In this document: positions 31,372 through 40,027 of the stretch, piece after piece
Position numbering within the stretch: position 1 is the stretch's first letter
Layout: each line of letters starts with the position of its first letter
From: Thermoanaerobacterium saccharolyticum
GTDB lineage: Bacteria > Bacillota > Thermoanaerobacteria > Thermoanaerobacterales > Thermoanaerobacteraceae
Assembly: GCF_000747665.1 (NCBI RefSeq)
Contig: NZ_BBKT01000015.1
Span: forward strand, 62,001-126,000
Length of the DNA stretch: 64,000 nucleotides
Reading direction: 5' to 3'
The notes under the pieces: model-generated
Told to the model about the DNA's origin: nothing
Databases searched by the model: none
The model's input: the letters and a program-made list of their open reading frames with translations, nothing else
Made by a program: the position numbers and the translations under genes

Positions 31372-32146
31372 TTATTCACTCCAATATATATCCATACGCT
31401 TACATACATAATATCCATAAATATATAGAATTACGTAAATCAATAAAAACCATAATACATAAATCAAATCCATATAATTGAATGCGAATCTATTTGTATT
31501 GAATTTGTATACAAGAACCATATAATATTCTACTGATCTTATCTTCAAAGAAAAAATCTGCTGAAATGAAAACTGCTGGATTACGTATACTAACAATATA
31601 ATGCCATACGTTAAAACATATCCAATCCACGTTTTTTTTTATGATTAGTGTAAATATTTCATAAAGCAGTGAAAAAATTAAGAAGCCAAGTAATTGTAAC
31701 AAAAAACCTGTAAATAAAAATATAAAAAATCTTGAATCTAATTTTTCACCGTTGCCGCTAAAAATTACATTTACAATCATCACTAAATTAATTATTGTTA
31801 CATATATAAATGAATACAAAAACATTCCAAAATTTTTATCTCTCCACCATCTTTTTATGTCATTGTACTTGAGTATTACTTTATACCTATCAAAAATATC
31901 AATATTAAATTCTAAAATTGATAAAAACAACGGAATGATAACCAAAAGCACAATGTTTACCTTAAAAAAGTCATTGTACATATAATATAAAAAGTCTTTA
32001 TTTTGCACTCTATTTACTTGGTTCATAAAATCTCCGCTGTACTTTAAGGCATTGTATATGCCTAAAACTATCAGTATAGATATTATCAAATACAATCTCT
32101 TACTTTTTAACAACATCTTTATCATCAAACTGTGTATTATTTTCAT
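31372..32146 (-). pseudogene. ABC-2-like membrane protein (module B, second), frameshifted
   Basis: Starts at ATG 32146 (MKIIHSLMIKMLLKSKRLYL) behind GGAGCAGG. A 9-base run (31632-31640) breaks the frame within FTLIIKK; with eight bases it continues TWIGYVLTYGIILLVYVIQQ and further spans to the stop at 31372, which touches the next start codon. Corrected length about 258 residues, matching its neighbours. It belongs to the three-permease module B. Confidence 0.72.
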
Positions 32147-32163
32147 TATACCTGCTCCCATCG

Positions 32164-32985
32164 CTATTTAACTATATCTATTTCATACTTAAACCCCTTT
32201 AAAATAATTATCGAAAGACTTACTGATAGCAATAATACTATCCATAGCACTAACACTATATATGAGCCTTTGGATAAACTGTATAAATACTGCTCTATGG
32301 AATATTCGTAATAACCTGCAACCGAAAGTACAAAATTTAAAATTTGAAGCACTATAAACATTCCTGCTATGACAAAAACTCTGCTCTTATTAAATACAAA
32401 AAATAGAGAATAGCCAAATAGTGCAAATAATGACGCAAATAGACTATCTAAAGCCATATATATAAAATCATATAATAGTGGCCATTGGATTCTCACAAAA
32501 TCAAATAAATACTCCTTTTGATAACCTAAATCAAATGGAGGTAATGCTGAATTGTTATCAAATCCGACTAGTGGAAAAGCAATAAAAGTCAGCAATTGAT
32601 TTATCAGCAATGGTATAAAAAATGTAAAAAAAGTCACCAAAAATATTACTATACATTGCGATAATATGTAAATTTTTTTATCCGTTCTTGTTAAGATGTT
32701 TTTATAGGTACCAAGTCTAGCATTTGTATAAAATGAATCAGAATATATTATTGTAGCAAATACCGGCAGCAATATGATTTCAATATTTAGCAACAAACTG
32801 GAATAATTGCCTCTGACAATGCCTGATTCATATGCTGATCTAACAAAGCTTAACGGATGGCCGTAAAAAATATAACATGTCAACAAAAATGCACTTATAG
32901 ATATTAAAAACAATGCCATAAAAACAATTTTAAATTCTTTTCTATTAATACAATTTTTTAGCTCAAATAAAATCATATTTCTCAA
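32164..32985 (-). CDS. ABC-2-like membrane protein (module B, third)
   Basis: 273 residues with six spans. Translation starts from TTG at 32985 (MRNMILFELKNC), eight bases after AAAGGATG. The loop ILTRTDKKIYILSQ after span 2 parallels the other permeases of this block. It is the first gene of module B and lies about 100 bp downstream of the DUF2712 gene, possibly on the same transcript. No family motif beyond the ABC-2-like outline is seen. Confidence 0.75.
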   Translation of the reverse strand: MRNMILFELKNCINRKEFKIVFMALFLISISAFLLTCYIFYGHPLSFVRSAYESGIVRGNYSSLLLNIEIILLPVFATIIYSDSFYTNARLGTYKNILTRTDKKIYILSQCIVIFLVTFFTFFIPLLINQLLTFIAFPLVGFDNNSALPPFDLGYQKEYLFDFVRIQWPLLYDFIYMALDSLFASLFALFGYSLFFVFNKSRVFVIAGMFIVLQILNFVLSVAGYYEYSIEQYLYSLSKGSYIVLVLWIVLLLSVSLSIIILKGFKYEIDIVK

Positions 32986-33083
32986 AATATCACATCCTTT
33001 TTTTTAGCATAATTTGCAATTTATCAATTCCAAATTTATAAAAATTTTATAAAAAATGAAAAGTATACCTTTTGATAGTGATA

Positions 33084-33488
33084 TTATCTAAAATCTACTT
33101 TTCCAGAAACAAACGCATATCCCGTGCTTAGACGAGCATTTTGCATGCCCATTTTTATTTGATCGCCTTTGTATTTATGAATGGTTGGTCTGAAATTTAT
33201 AGTAATAGGATAATTTGTCACTTTTTGATTGTAATTATCTGATATCCTGGTACCATCTTGTGTAACAACCCAGAAATCGGCACTATCTGTATTATCTAAA
33301 GCAGTTACTTGATTTTTTATATAATTATCATTTGTTTGTTTATCATGTACATTCGTATAGTTGTCGCCTTTAAGCCTTGGTAAAGAATATGCTACATATG
33401 ATTCATAATCTGCAAAAACAAAATTAGGTATTATTATTGTCAAAGAAAGCAAGATCGCCAATATTATCTTCCCTAAATATCTTTTCAT
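33084..33488 (-). CDS. Secreted DUF2712-like protein, bacteriocin-associated
   Basis: About 134 residues with a clear signal peptide (MKRYLGKIILAILLSLTIII, cleavage after FVFA). The mature part has YSLPRLKGDNYTNVHDKQTN and ends MGMQNARLSTGYAFVSGKVDF, resembling DUF2712 proteins, small secreted proteins that occur with bacteriocin-type ABC transporters. The start at 33488 follows GGAGG by ten bases. It stands just upstream of ABC module B. Its promoter region is a 98% copy of that preceding the lactococcin-972 gene, so the two secreted products are probably co-regulated. It could itself be a bacteriocin-like effector. Confidence 0.72.
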   Translation of the reverse strand: MKRYLGKIILAILLSLTIIIPNFVFADYESYVAYSLPRLKGDNYTNVHDKQTNDNYIKNQVTALDNTDSADFWVVTQDGTRISDNYNQKVTNYPITINFRPTIHKYKGDQIKMGMQNARLSTGYAFVSGKVDFR

Positions 33489-33608
33489 TAACAAACCGCC
33501 TCCGTTTGTTGTTTATCAAAAGGTATACTTAAATTGAAGATAATCATAATATCTTAAGGTATTACCGGTAATTACCTTATCTTTAAGATAAGACACTTAT
33601 GCAAACTT

Positions 33609-33759
33609 GTCTACTGTCCAAAAGTATCAATTTTATCTAAACTTGAACCTATTTTTGTACTAAAGTACAAATCAAGAACAAATTTTGTACTTTTGGATAG
33701 TTATATGACTCCAATTTTTGTGGCTTTATATATGCAATCTCTTATAGATTATGCATTAA
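33609..33759. repeat. 151 bp direct repeat, copy A (regulator 3' remnant plus effector promoter region)
   Basis: Matches 37420-37570 at 148 of 151 positions without gaps. It contains the last codons of a GAF-LuxR regulator gene (SIRDCIYKATKIGVI, preceded here by a stop), the arms CTGTCCAAAAGTATC and GTACTTTTGGATAG, and the palindrome TGTACTAAAGTACA. Just beyond it on the left both copies also carry ATTACCGGTAAT, a perfect 12 bp palindrome (33561-33572 here). Confidence 0.9.
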
Positions 33760-33778
33760 TTTCTTCGCCATAATATAC

Positions 33779-33806
33779 AACAAATTTCTCATACATTTCG
33801 TTACAG
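33779..33806 (-). promoter_or_regulatory. ECF-sigma-type promoter, copy 2 (orphaned on a deleted regulator)
   Basis: Minus strand CTGTAAC (33806-33800), 17 bp, TGTT (33782-33779). It now leads directly into the regulator 3' remnant, so most of a regulator gene was lost between promoter and gene end. Confidence 0.6.
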
Positions 33807-33834
33807 TTTTTATAATAATTTTTTTATTTTATGC

Positions 33835-33856
33835 ATAAAAATAACCCCTAAAGGGC
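33835..33856 (-). terminator. Terminator after the lactococcin-972-type ABC gene
   Basis: CCC-TTTA-GGG stem on the minus strand followed by GTTATTTTTATG, 20 bp after the ABC gene stop. Confidence 0.6.
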
Positions 33857-33874
33857 AATTAATATATTTTTGTT

Positions 33875-34513
33875 TTACAAATTTACAGTTCTACTACATA
33901 CATTAGTAACATGCTTGTCATGTGTAACTATAATTATTGTTTTTCCTTCTTCATTTAAATTCTTTAATATTTTCATTATTTCATCCCTATTGTCGGCATC
34001 TAATGACCCTGTTGGCTCATCTGCTAATATTAGTTCACATGGCTTTAATAAAATTCTTGCTATTGCCACCCTTTGCTGTTCTCCACCGGAAAGTTCATAT
34101 ATTTTTTTCTTTAATGGTATATCTAAACCGACTTTTTTTAATGCATCTATCTTCAATTTTTCTTTTTCTTTTTTTGTTTTTTTGGAATATATGAGTGGGA
34201 TTTCAAGATTATAACCTATAGTTTCATTATCAATAAGCGCATAGTTTTGAAACAAATACGATACTTTTGTCCTTAATATTCTTATCGCTTTACCTGAACC
34301 GATTTGTGGATTTACCTCATCAAATAATTTGATAGTACCGCTTGTTGGTCTCTCAAGCAATCCTATTATATTTAGAATTGTTGTCTTTCCAGAACCACTT
34401 CTCCCTGTTATTGCTACCATCTCTTTCTCTTGAACATTCAAATTCATATGGTTTAAAACTACATGGTCACCATAAGCTTTAGTTATATCTATAAGTTCAC
34501 ATACATTTTTCAT
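33875..34513 (-). CDS. Bacteriocin export ABC transporter ATPase, lactococcin 972 group
   Basis: 212 residues of the LolD/MacB-type ATPase: Walker A GRSGSGKT (35-42), Q-loop YLFQNYALI, signature LSGGEQQRV, Walker B LILADEP and IIIVTHD. The NYALIDNETI segment and gene order match the ATPase of lactococcin 972-type systems. It is four bases downstream of the large 7TM protein gene with AAAGGGG before its ATG. With that protein it probably exports the precursor or removes it from the producer's membrane. Confidence 0.9.
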   Translation of the reverse strand: MKNVCELIDITKAYGDHVVLNHMNLNVQEKEMVAITGRSGSGKTTILNIIGLLERPTSGTIKLFDEVNPQIGSGKAIRILRTKVSYLFQNYALIDNETIGYNLEIPLIYSKKTKKEKEKLKIDALKKVGLDIPLKKKIYELSGGEQQRVAIARILLKPCELILADEPTGSLDADNRDEIMKILKNLNEEGKTIIIVTHDKHVTNVCSRTVNL

Positions 34514-34516
34514 TTA

Positions 34517-36823
34517 TTAAGCCCCTTTCTTAACCATGCTTGCAATGTTTCTTCTTTCCAATATCGTGATTGTAACAGCAGATACTATAAGTTCCAGCAA
34601 CATTAATACCAGTGCTGTGACAAACAATTTAGTATCAGATATACCGATGACTTCATTTATAGCTGCTGCTACTGAAGATCCCCTAGATGCCAATTGCAAA
34701 AACCCAGACATCAATCCTCTATTTATTACATAGCAAATCAATATCTCAAATATCCATGTTATCGAAAATAAACAAATGAATTCTTTATATACACGGAAAA
34801 AGCCTACGCCAAATAATCTACGTACTAAGAATTTACGCTGATACTTGGAAAAAAGTATAGTTAAGTTTTGAACAACCAGGACCAATAATCCTACCATTAT
34901 CCCAATACTTATAAGTAAAAGATAGCCTATTTCTTTTTGAACTTGGTATATTTCCTGCAAAACAAATTGATTGACGGTTATCAGGTGCCTAAGGTTATCG
35001 TCCAGTTTTAGCTTCTTTAAGTGAGGCTCCAATGCCTTTAGGGTTAGGCTTGTATCCCTATTTATAAGCCTAATTTTCAGCGGATCAGAACCTCCCCCTC
35101 CATTCATCATGTTAGCTCTATCTGCACAAAGGCTATTTTTTTCGGTTATCACCTGTATGATTGGATCTATAATAAGATTATTCTCCGCTGGAAATACTTC
35201 TGGATCAAAACTAAAAATTTTCTGATTATTAGCAAGCCAGATAATTCTAATCTGTTGATTCCTTATCCTATTTGGAATCGCTCTTTTATAAAATCTCCTC
35301 TCTGTTTCATAGCTGCCACCAATACCTATTCTATCGTCGTGAAAAAAGATCATTATCTCTTTTTTTCTGTTGTGATACTTTTCAGGAACCAGCAAAATCC
35401 AATCACTTGTACTTTCTGATACATGCACAATGTTACCATGTATATCATACACAGGAAACTCTCTTAGATAATTTGGGTTTACCTTTATTGACAGTATCCC
35501 TTTATAATCTTTGTTTAACTTAAGTACGTCTTCTTCATAGCTAATCGCATCAATAAACACCGCCCCCATTTTATTGAGAATAGGATAAAGATCGTTAGTT
35601 AAAAGTGTATTAAGTTTTGGAGAGCCATGCTTTATATCTTCTATATCATATCCTATATAAAGAGGATAAAAGACTCCATAATCCTTGCTATGCTCCCAGT
35701 TTCTTAAATTTTCACGCTTTACTCCAATTTTTGCATACTGACCCCACACCGAAAGTATGATAAATATTACCATTATAGAACATACTGCCTTTAGCAGTGT
35801 GTTTAAGACAAATATGCCATCAGTATCTTTTCGATTTTTAATAGCTTCACTAATCTTGATTTTGGAGATATATACATACGATATAAGTGAGCTTACTGTA
35901 GCAATAGCATAAATTTCAATCAGGGAAATTATTACGCTGCTAATAAATTTTAATATCATGTCTTTAATAAACATAGCCCCAATTAGTGATATTGTCATCG
36001 ATAGAGCAAAAACAAATATGATCAACCTTCCAATTAAGATAAACCATATTTTAATACTTGGCAAACCATGCATTTTCATAATGCTTATTCTTTTTGATTC
36101 ATAGAAAATATAATATATAAGAAGAATTAAAATTACAGCAAGGATTATATAACGGCTATATACTAAAATCCCTGCCCATGACCCAACTTCAATTTCTGCA
36201 ACATCCTTAGCTTTTAAAAAGTATTCAGTAGTATATGGTTCTTTTAAATATTTTTTGTATTTTTCATTGATTTTAGAAACAAAGCTTTTTAAAAAAACAT
36301 CAAATGCTTTACTGTCAGATGCTTCTACATAATACTGGCCGTATACAGGTAATTGCTCATAACAGGCTTTAAGGGGCTTGATGGTTACTATATTATTGCC
36401 TCCGAAATCTCTAATAATTCCAATCTGGTTACAGTCACCGGTATCTATTGTTGATATGAAAATATTTTCATTTCGAGTATCTTTTATTGTAAAGAACCTC
36501 CCTTTTCTCAGCCTAAATACATCAAAAAAGTTGGTATCACTTGTTAATAAAACGTATTTAATGATTTCTACATGATCATCTGACTTATAGTGTACGTTTG
36601 TCCTAAAAATATTTACCCTGGCTTCATTTGCTGCTTCGTACAACAACGGATATACACCATCTGGATCAGCCAACAAAAGATCATCAGGAATAACAAAAGA
36701 TTTTGCCATGTTTTTTTCTGCGTTTTCCATTTTTTTAAATTCTTTTTTGTCTGTTTGGTTATAAGCTATTAAAAAAGAAACTGCAGAAATTAAAATAAAA
36801 AATATCACTAATACCCTTCTCAA
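34517..36823 (-). CDS. Lactococcin 972-associated 7TM immunity/transport protein
   Basis: About 768 residues. One N-terminal span, a long extracytoplasmic region, a first group of spans (about 225-345), a second long soluble part, and a final group of three spans (about 650-760) with FGVGFFRVYKEF near the fifth. This FtsX-like architecture is that of the bacteriocin-associated integral membrane proteins (bact_immun_7tm) of lactococcin 972 operons. The best start is TTG at 36823, ten bases after GAGGGG; an earlier TTG at 36832 is too close to it. Lies between the precursor gene and its ATPase. Confidence 0.88.
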   Translation of the reverse strand: MRRVLVIFFILISAVSFLIAYNQTDKKEFKKMENAEKNMAKSFVIPDDLLLADPDGVYPLLYEAANEARVNIFRTNVHYKSDDHVEIIKYVLLTSDTNFFDVFRLRKGRFFTIKDTRNENIFISTIDTGDCNQIGIIRDFGGNNIVTIKPLKACYEQLPVYGQYYVEASDSKAFDVFLKSFVSKINEKYKKYLKEPYTTEYFLKAKDVAEIEVGSWAGILVYSRYIILAVILILLIYYIFYESKRISIMKMHGLPSIKIWFILIGRLIIFVFALSMTISLIGAMFIKDMILKFISSVIISLIEIYAIATVSSLISYVYISKIKISEAIKNRKDTDGIFVLNTLLKAVCSIMVIFIILSVWGQYAKIGVKRENLRNWEHSKDYGVFYPLYIGYDIEDIKHGSPKLNTLLTNDLYPILNKMGAVFIDAISYEEDVLKLNKDYKGILSIKVNPNYLREFPVYDIHGNIVHVSESTSDWILLVPEKYHNRKKEIMIFFHDDRIGIGGSYETERRFYKRAIPNRIRNQQIRIIWLANNQKIFSFDPEVFPAENNLIIDPIIQVITEKNSLCADRANMMNGGGGSDPLKIRLINRDTSLTLKALEPHLKKLKLDDNLRHLITVNQFVLQEIYQVQKEIGYLLLISIGIMVGLLVLVVQNLTILFSKYQRKFLVRRLFGVGFFRVYKEFICLFSITWIFEILICYVINRGLMSGFLQLASRGSSVAAAINEVIGISDTKLFVTALVLMLLELIVSAVTITILERRNIASMVKKGA

Positions 36824-36940
36824 TTTTAACAAACCCCTCTAATTGATTAAAATATTAATTACCATTTACCACCCATTTAAAAGAGCGATAAATGGTAATA
36901 TACGGTTCAACTGTAAAATTGTATATTATTAAGATTTTAG

Positions 36941-37300
36941 TTATTTATCAATTCCATAATATGCATATCCAATGTATTTGGTAGGACCATATACGTCCGC
37001 CTTAGCCCATTTCCCTTTTTCTGCTATAGCAGTTTTAATCTGAGGTCCTAGTACAGCTGTAGCATGATGTTTGTAATCAGGATGTATATAATACGACCAT
37101 ACATGTTTTTGTTGGCCGACTTTAGAAGTACCGTAATTCCATGTCCCCCCTTCATCAGGAATTGTAACAGTAAATGGAGTTACGTCCGCATTAGTCAATT
37201 CTACTGCACCACCTTTGCTAGCAGCAAATGCCTGAGCTCCAACTGATAAAATAAGTATGGAACATATCACCATAGCAATTAATACATATTTTTTTAACAT
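36941..37300 (-). CDS. Lactococcin 972 family bacteriocin precursor
   Basis: 119 residues with a Sec signal peptide (MLKKYVLIAMVICSILILSV, cleavage near AFA-AS). The mature part has the family signature GGTWNYGTSKVGQQKHVWSY, then YIHPDYKHHATAVLG and a C-terminal aromatic end (YIGYAYYGIDK). Lactococcin 972 binds lipid II and blocks septum formation. The start follows GGGGAG by eight bases. It is followed by the 7TM protein and ATPase genes, making a complete three-gene system. Upstream lie the repeat with inverted arms and the GAF-LuxR regulator. Confidence 0.93.
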   Translation of the reverse strand: MLKKYVLIAMVICSILILSVGAQAFAASKGGAVELTNADVTPFTVTIPDEGGTWNYGTSKVGQQKHVWSYYIHPDYKHHATAVLGPQIKTAIAEKGKWAKADVYGPTKYIGYAYYGIDK

Positions 37301-37419
37301 AAAACTTACTCCCCTTTAATTTTAACTTAAAATTTTGCATGCCAGACATTTAAAGTAATTTACAGGGAGAAATTACCGGTAATTCTCTTATCTTCAGAAT
37401 AATACATATAAGTGTATAT

Positions 37420-37570
37420 GTCTACTGTCCAAAAGTATCAATTTTATTTAAACTTGAACCTTTTTTTGTACTAAAGTACAAATCAAGAACAAATTTTGTA
37501 CTTTTGGATAGTTATATGACTCCAATTTTTGTGGCTTTATATATGCAATCTCTTATAGATTTTGCATTAA
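37420..37570. repeat. 151 bp direct repeat, copy B
   Basis: Partner of 33609-33759 (148/151). Here the regulator gene is intact and the repeat covers its last about 20 codons plus the intergenic region before the bacteriocin gene. CTGTCCAAAAGTATCAATTT and AAATTTTGTACTTTTGGATA are inverted repeat arms; ATTACCGGTAAT follows at 37372-37383. Confidence 0.9.
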
Positions 37571-38261
37571 ATATTTTTCTTAATTTATTCTTGTGATATT
37601 TTACATTGCTTATTGAAACATGTATTCTTTTTGATATCTGGCTATCTGTATAACCATATGCCAATAATTTTAATATCTCTATGTCAATTGCATCTAATCC
37701 ATTTAATATTTCTTTTGCACTTAATTCATAATAATCTGATTCTATAGTATTTTTTAAAAATAACAGTAAAATCTTATGTACATCATTTATATCATTACAA
37801 GTCGTTATATCTACTACTCCTAAAAGATTGGTATCTCTATCATATATAGGAGCAGCTATACAGGACAAACCTTTAAAACATTCTATATAGTGCTCTCCCC
37901 TTTTTACAATTGATATCTTGCCAGTATTTAATACCATTGAAATGGCGTTTGTGCCAGCATCTAATTCATCTAAAGTCATTCCTGTTTTCATTAAATAGTT
38001 TACCTCTGCAGATTTATCAAATGATTTTATATCTAAAACAATACCATTTCTATCTGTTATAATGAGTACGCTGTCAGTTAATGCTATTGTTCCATCCAAT
38101 TTACATACTATATTTTTAAATGCATTAGCCAGAAGATTTTCTTCTAATTGAACAGGATTAATATTAGGTATTATTGATTTATTAAGTCCGCTTTTTAAAC
38201 ACCTTCCCCAGGATCTTTCAAATACATCTCTATATTTATCAGCACTTACGATTTCAATCAT
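37512..38261 (-). CDS. GAF-domain LuxR-type transcriptional regulator (regulator 1)
   Basis: 249 residues. Residues 1-50 resemble the leader of AcoR-like activators (FERSWGRCLKSGLNKS). A GAF-type sensor follows (about 55-175) with AGTNAISMVLNTGKISIV and GLSCIAAPIYDRDTNLLGVV. The last 60 residues are a LuxR helix-turn-helix (DAIDIEILKLLAYGYTDSQI, then ISNVKYHKNKLRKIF). So it is a small-molecule-responsive activator that lacks the AAA domain of AcoR. It is read toward the bacteriocin genes and preceded by an ECF-type promoter. Its 3' end lies in the duplicated 151 bp element. A second family member is at 56389. Confidence 0.87.
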   Translation of the reverse strand: MIEIVSADKYRDVFERSWGRCLKSGLNKSIIPNINPVQLEENLLANAFKNIVCKLDGTIALTDSVLIITDRNGIVLDIKSFDKSAEVNYLMKTGMTLDELDAGTNAISMVLNTGKISIVKRGEHYIECFKGLSCIAAPIYDRDTNLLGVVDITTCNDINDVHKILLLFLKNTIESDYYELSAKEILNGLDAIDIEILKLLAYGYTDSQISKRIHVSISNVKYHKNKLRKIFNAKSIRDCIYKATKIGVI

Positions 38262-38354
38262 CTCTCCTCACCTATAATATCTTTATTCTAATACCCATAA
38301 AACATATTTAGCTTTCTCATATATCTGATGAGCACATCCATTCCCAAAATATAT

Positions 38355-38382
38355 AACAAGCCTATTGCCTATTTTGTTACAG
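38355..38382 (-). promoter_or_regulatory. ECF-sigma-type promoter, copy 3 (regulator 1)
   Basis: Minus strand CTGTAAC (38382-38376), 17 bp, TGTT (38358-38355), about 95 bp before the regulator start. The sigma factor gene diverges from the same intergenic region. Confidence 0.65.
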
Positions 38383-38488
38383 TTTTTATAAAAATTTTGT
38401 TAAATATCTCACAGAAAAAGTTTTATGATATAATCTATATGGCATGCTTAAATTTTTGCGTATAAGCATGGGCGAGGGAGGTAGGAAA

Positions 38489-39047
38489 TTGTTTATCTTA
38501 TTTGACACAATTACAGACGAAGGTCAAAGAAAAAAAAGTCGAAGATATGTATGTAAAATATAGCAGAGATATGTTTAAAGTGGCATACAACATTTTAAAC
38601 GACTATCAATTGGCACAAGATGCCGTCCAGTCTGCTTTCATAAATATTATCAATTACATCGAAAAAATTTCTGATTATGACTGTAACAAAATAAGGGCAT
38701 TAGTTGTTATTATAGTTAGAAACATCTCAATAAATATGTACAACAAAATAAAGCGGCAAAAAAATTTATTTATTGAAGATGCAGACGAATTTTTCCATGA
38801 TGACTCAGAGCCGTTTGACGAGAAGATAATAAACGGTGACATTTTTAGAAGAGTATCTGAAAAAGTAAAGGAGCTGAAAACAGAGTACGCGGACATTATT
38901 TCTCTAAAATACTATTACGGATACTCCAATAAAGACATTGCAAATCTTTTAAACATTACGGAAGACAATGTAAGGGTAAGACTGTATCGTGCGCGGCAAA
39001 GCCTTAAGAATGCTTTATACGAATATAAAGGAGATGTAAAAATATGA
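38489..39047 (+). pseudogene. ECF RNA polymerase sigma factor, frameshifted near the start
   Basis: About 185 residues. Region 2 is VEDMYVKYSRDMFKVAYNIL with DYQLAQDAVQSAFINI; region 4 is SLKYYYGYSNKDIANLLNIT and DNVRVRLYRARQSLK. The natural start is TTG at 38489 behind GGGAGG, giving MFILFDTITDEGQRKKVEDM, the usual N-terminus of this sigma group, but this needs seven A in the run 38530-38537, which has eight. As written, the only in-frame start is TTG at 38502 without a ribosome binding site. The anti-sigma gene overlaps its stop by 4 bp. It is the best candidate for reading the five CTGTAAC promoters seen in the window. Confidence 0.85.
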
Positions 39048-39796
39048 AGGACCTTTACGATGAAAAGCTAAAATCTGAAAGTAAAATATTTGAGGCATTG
39101 CTGGAATATGCAGGGGCTTGCCATGTAAACAACATAATTAATGATCTGGAAGAAGCCAATGATGAAGAAATACCTTATCCTGAAGAATTAAGCATTAAAA
39201 TTAGAAAGATGTTAAGACATCACAAAAGAAAAGAAACAGTCAAAAAATTCTTCACATCGGCAAAAAAGACTTTCCCAAAAGTTGCGGTATTCTTCTTTGT
39301 GGTTTTTATTGGCTTCACTTTGGCGATAACGACTGTTTCTGCTTTTAGAGCTCGCGTATTTAACCTTATAATTGAAATCAAAAAGGATTATACAGACATA
39401 AAATTAAAAGAAAACAATGAGCCTAATGCATCTTCTTCCACGTCGCTTGTCCCATCCAACTGGGAAAATGAATATTATCTTTCATACGTACCACATGGGT
39501 TTAAGATAAGCAAGATAGAGTCACAGGAAGTAACAAAAATCATTCAATACACAAATGATAAAGGTGATTTCATAATTTTTAGTCAAAGTTCTAGCGAGAA
39601 TACTGACATGATGGTTGACACAGAAAATGCTGTAACACAAAAGATCGATATAAACGGCTATGAGGGCATCTTGATTCAAAAAAACGGTTTGAACACCATC
39701 GTCTGGAGAAAAGACAACAATTTATTCTCTTTGATGTCGAAAATCGATAAGAATGAGCTCATAAAATCTGCCAATAGCATCAAGCTGAAAAAATAA
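39044..39796 (+). CDS. Transmembrane anti-sigma factor with DUF4367-like extracytoplasmic domain
   Basis: 250 residues: cytoplasmic N-terminal part of about 85 residues (possible sigma-binding helices), one membrane span (KVAVFFFVVFIGFTLAITTV), and an outer domain of about 140 residues with YYLSYVPHGFKISKIESQE and an IDINGYEGILIQKNG strand pair, as in DUF4367. Its ATG overlaps the sigma gene stop (ATGA), so the pair is translationally coupled. Expected function: hold the ECF sigma at the membrane until an envelope signal releases it. Confidence 0.85.
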   Translation: MKDLYDEKLKSESKIFEALLEYAGACHVNNIINDLEEANDEEIPYPEELSIKIRKMLRHHKRKETVKKFFTSAKKTFPKVAVFFFVVFIGFTLAITTVSAFRARVFNLIIEIKKDYTDIKLKENNEPNASSSTSLVPSNWENEYYLSYVPHGFKISKIESQEVTKIIQYTNDKGDFIIFSQSSSENTDMMVDTENAVTQKIDINGYEGILIQKNGLNTIVWRKDNNLFSLMSKIDKNELIKSANSIKLKK

Positions 39797-39810
39797 ATAA
39801 TTTATTTTAA

Positions 39811-39837
39811 CTGTAACAAAATTAATGCTTATTTGTC
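39811..39837 (+). promoter_or_regulatory. ECF-sigma-type promoter, copy 4 (peptide 2)
   Basis: CTGTAAC (39811-39817), 16 bp, TGTC (39834-39837), located directly after the anti-sigma stop and 38 bp before a small peptide gene. Confidence 0.65.
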
Positions 39838-39875
39838 TAATATATATGGAGAAAAACTAACATAGAGGGGATTTA

Positions 39876-39986
39876 ATGTTGAAGAAGAATTTTATTAAAG
39901 CATTTATTATAGTCTTTTTAATCGTAGTCGTAAACTATGCGATATTTTACGGCATATTTTCTCTATATATGTCCATTCACCCATAA
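39876..39986 (+). CDS. 36-residue single-span membrane peptide under an ECF-type promoter
   Basis: ATG at 39876 behind AGAGGGG (five bases) opens 36 codons: MLKKNFIKAFIIVFLIVVVN, then YAIFYGIFSLYMSIHP. Like the 38-residue peptide at 23570 it has a short basic N-terminus, a K-A-F-I motif at the start of one membrane span, and a tail of a few residues. It lies directly behind the sigma/anti-sigma pair with its own copy of the promoter. Not homologous to anything I recognise. It may be an effector, a signal, or a modulator of the anti-sigma protein. Confidence 0.6.
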   Translation: MLKKNFIKAFIIVFLIVVVNYAIFYGIFSLYMSIHP

Positions 39987-40012
39987 AAAGGAGCCTTGGT
40001 AATCCAAGGCTC
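39986..40012 (-). terminator. Terminator of the amino acid permease gene
   Basis: GAGCCTTGG and CCAAGGCTC form a 9 bp stem with TAAT loop; the minus strand continues CTTTTTATG. Confidence 0.85.
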
Positions 40013-40027
40013 TATAATCAAACTTCT

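Noticed and set aside
38502-39047. Sigma factor starting at the TTG at 38502
   Set aside because: No ribosome binding site, and the N-terminus MTQLQTKVKEK is unlike the family; the shifted frame from 38489 has both.
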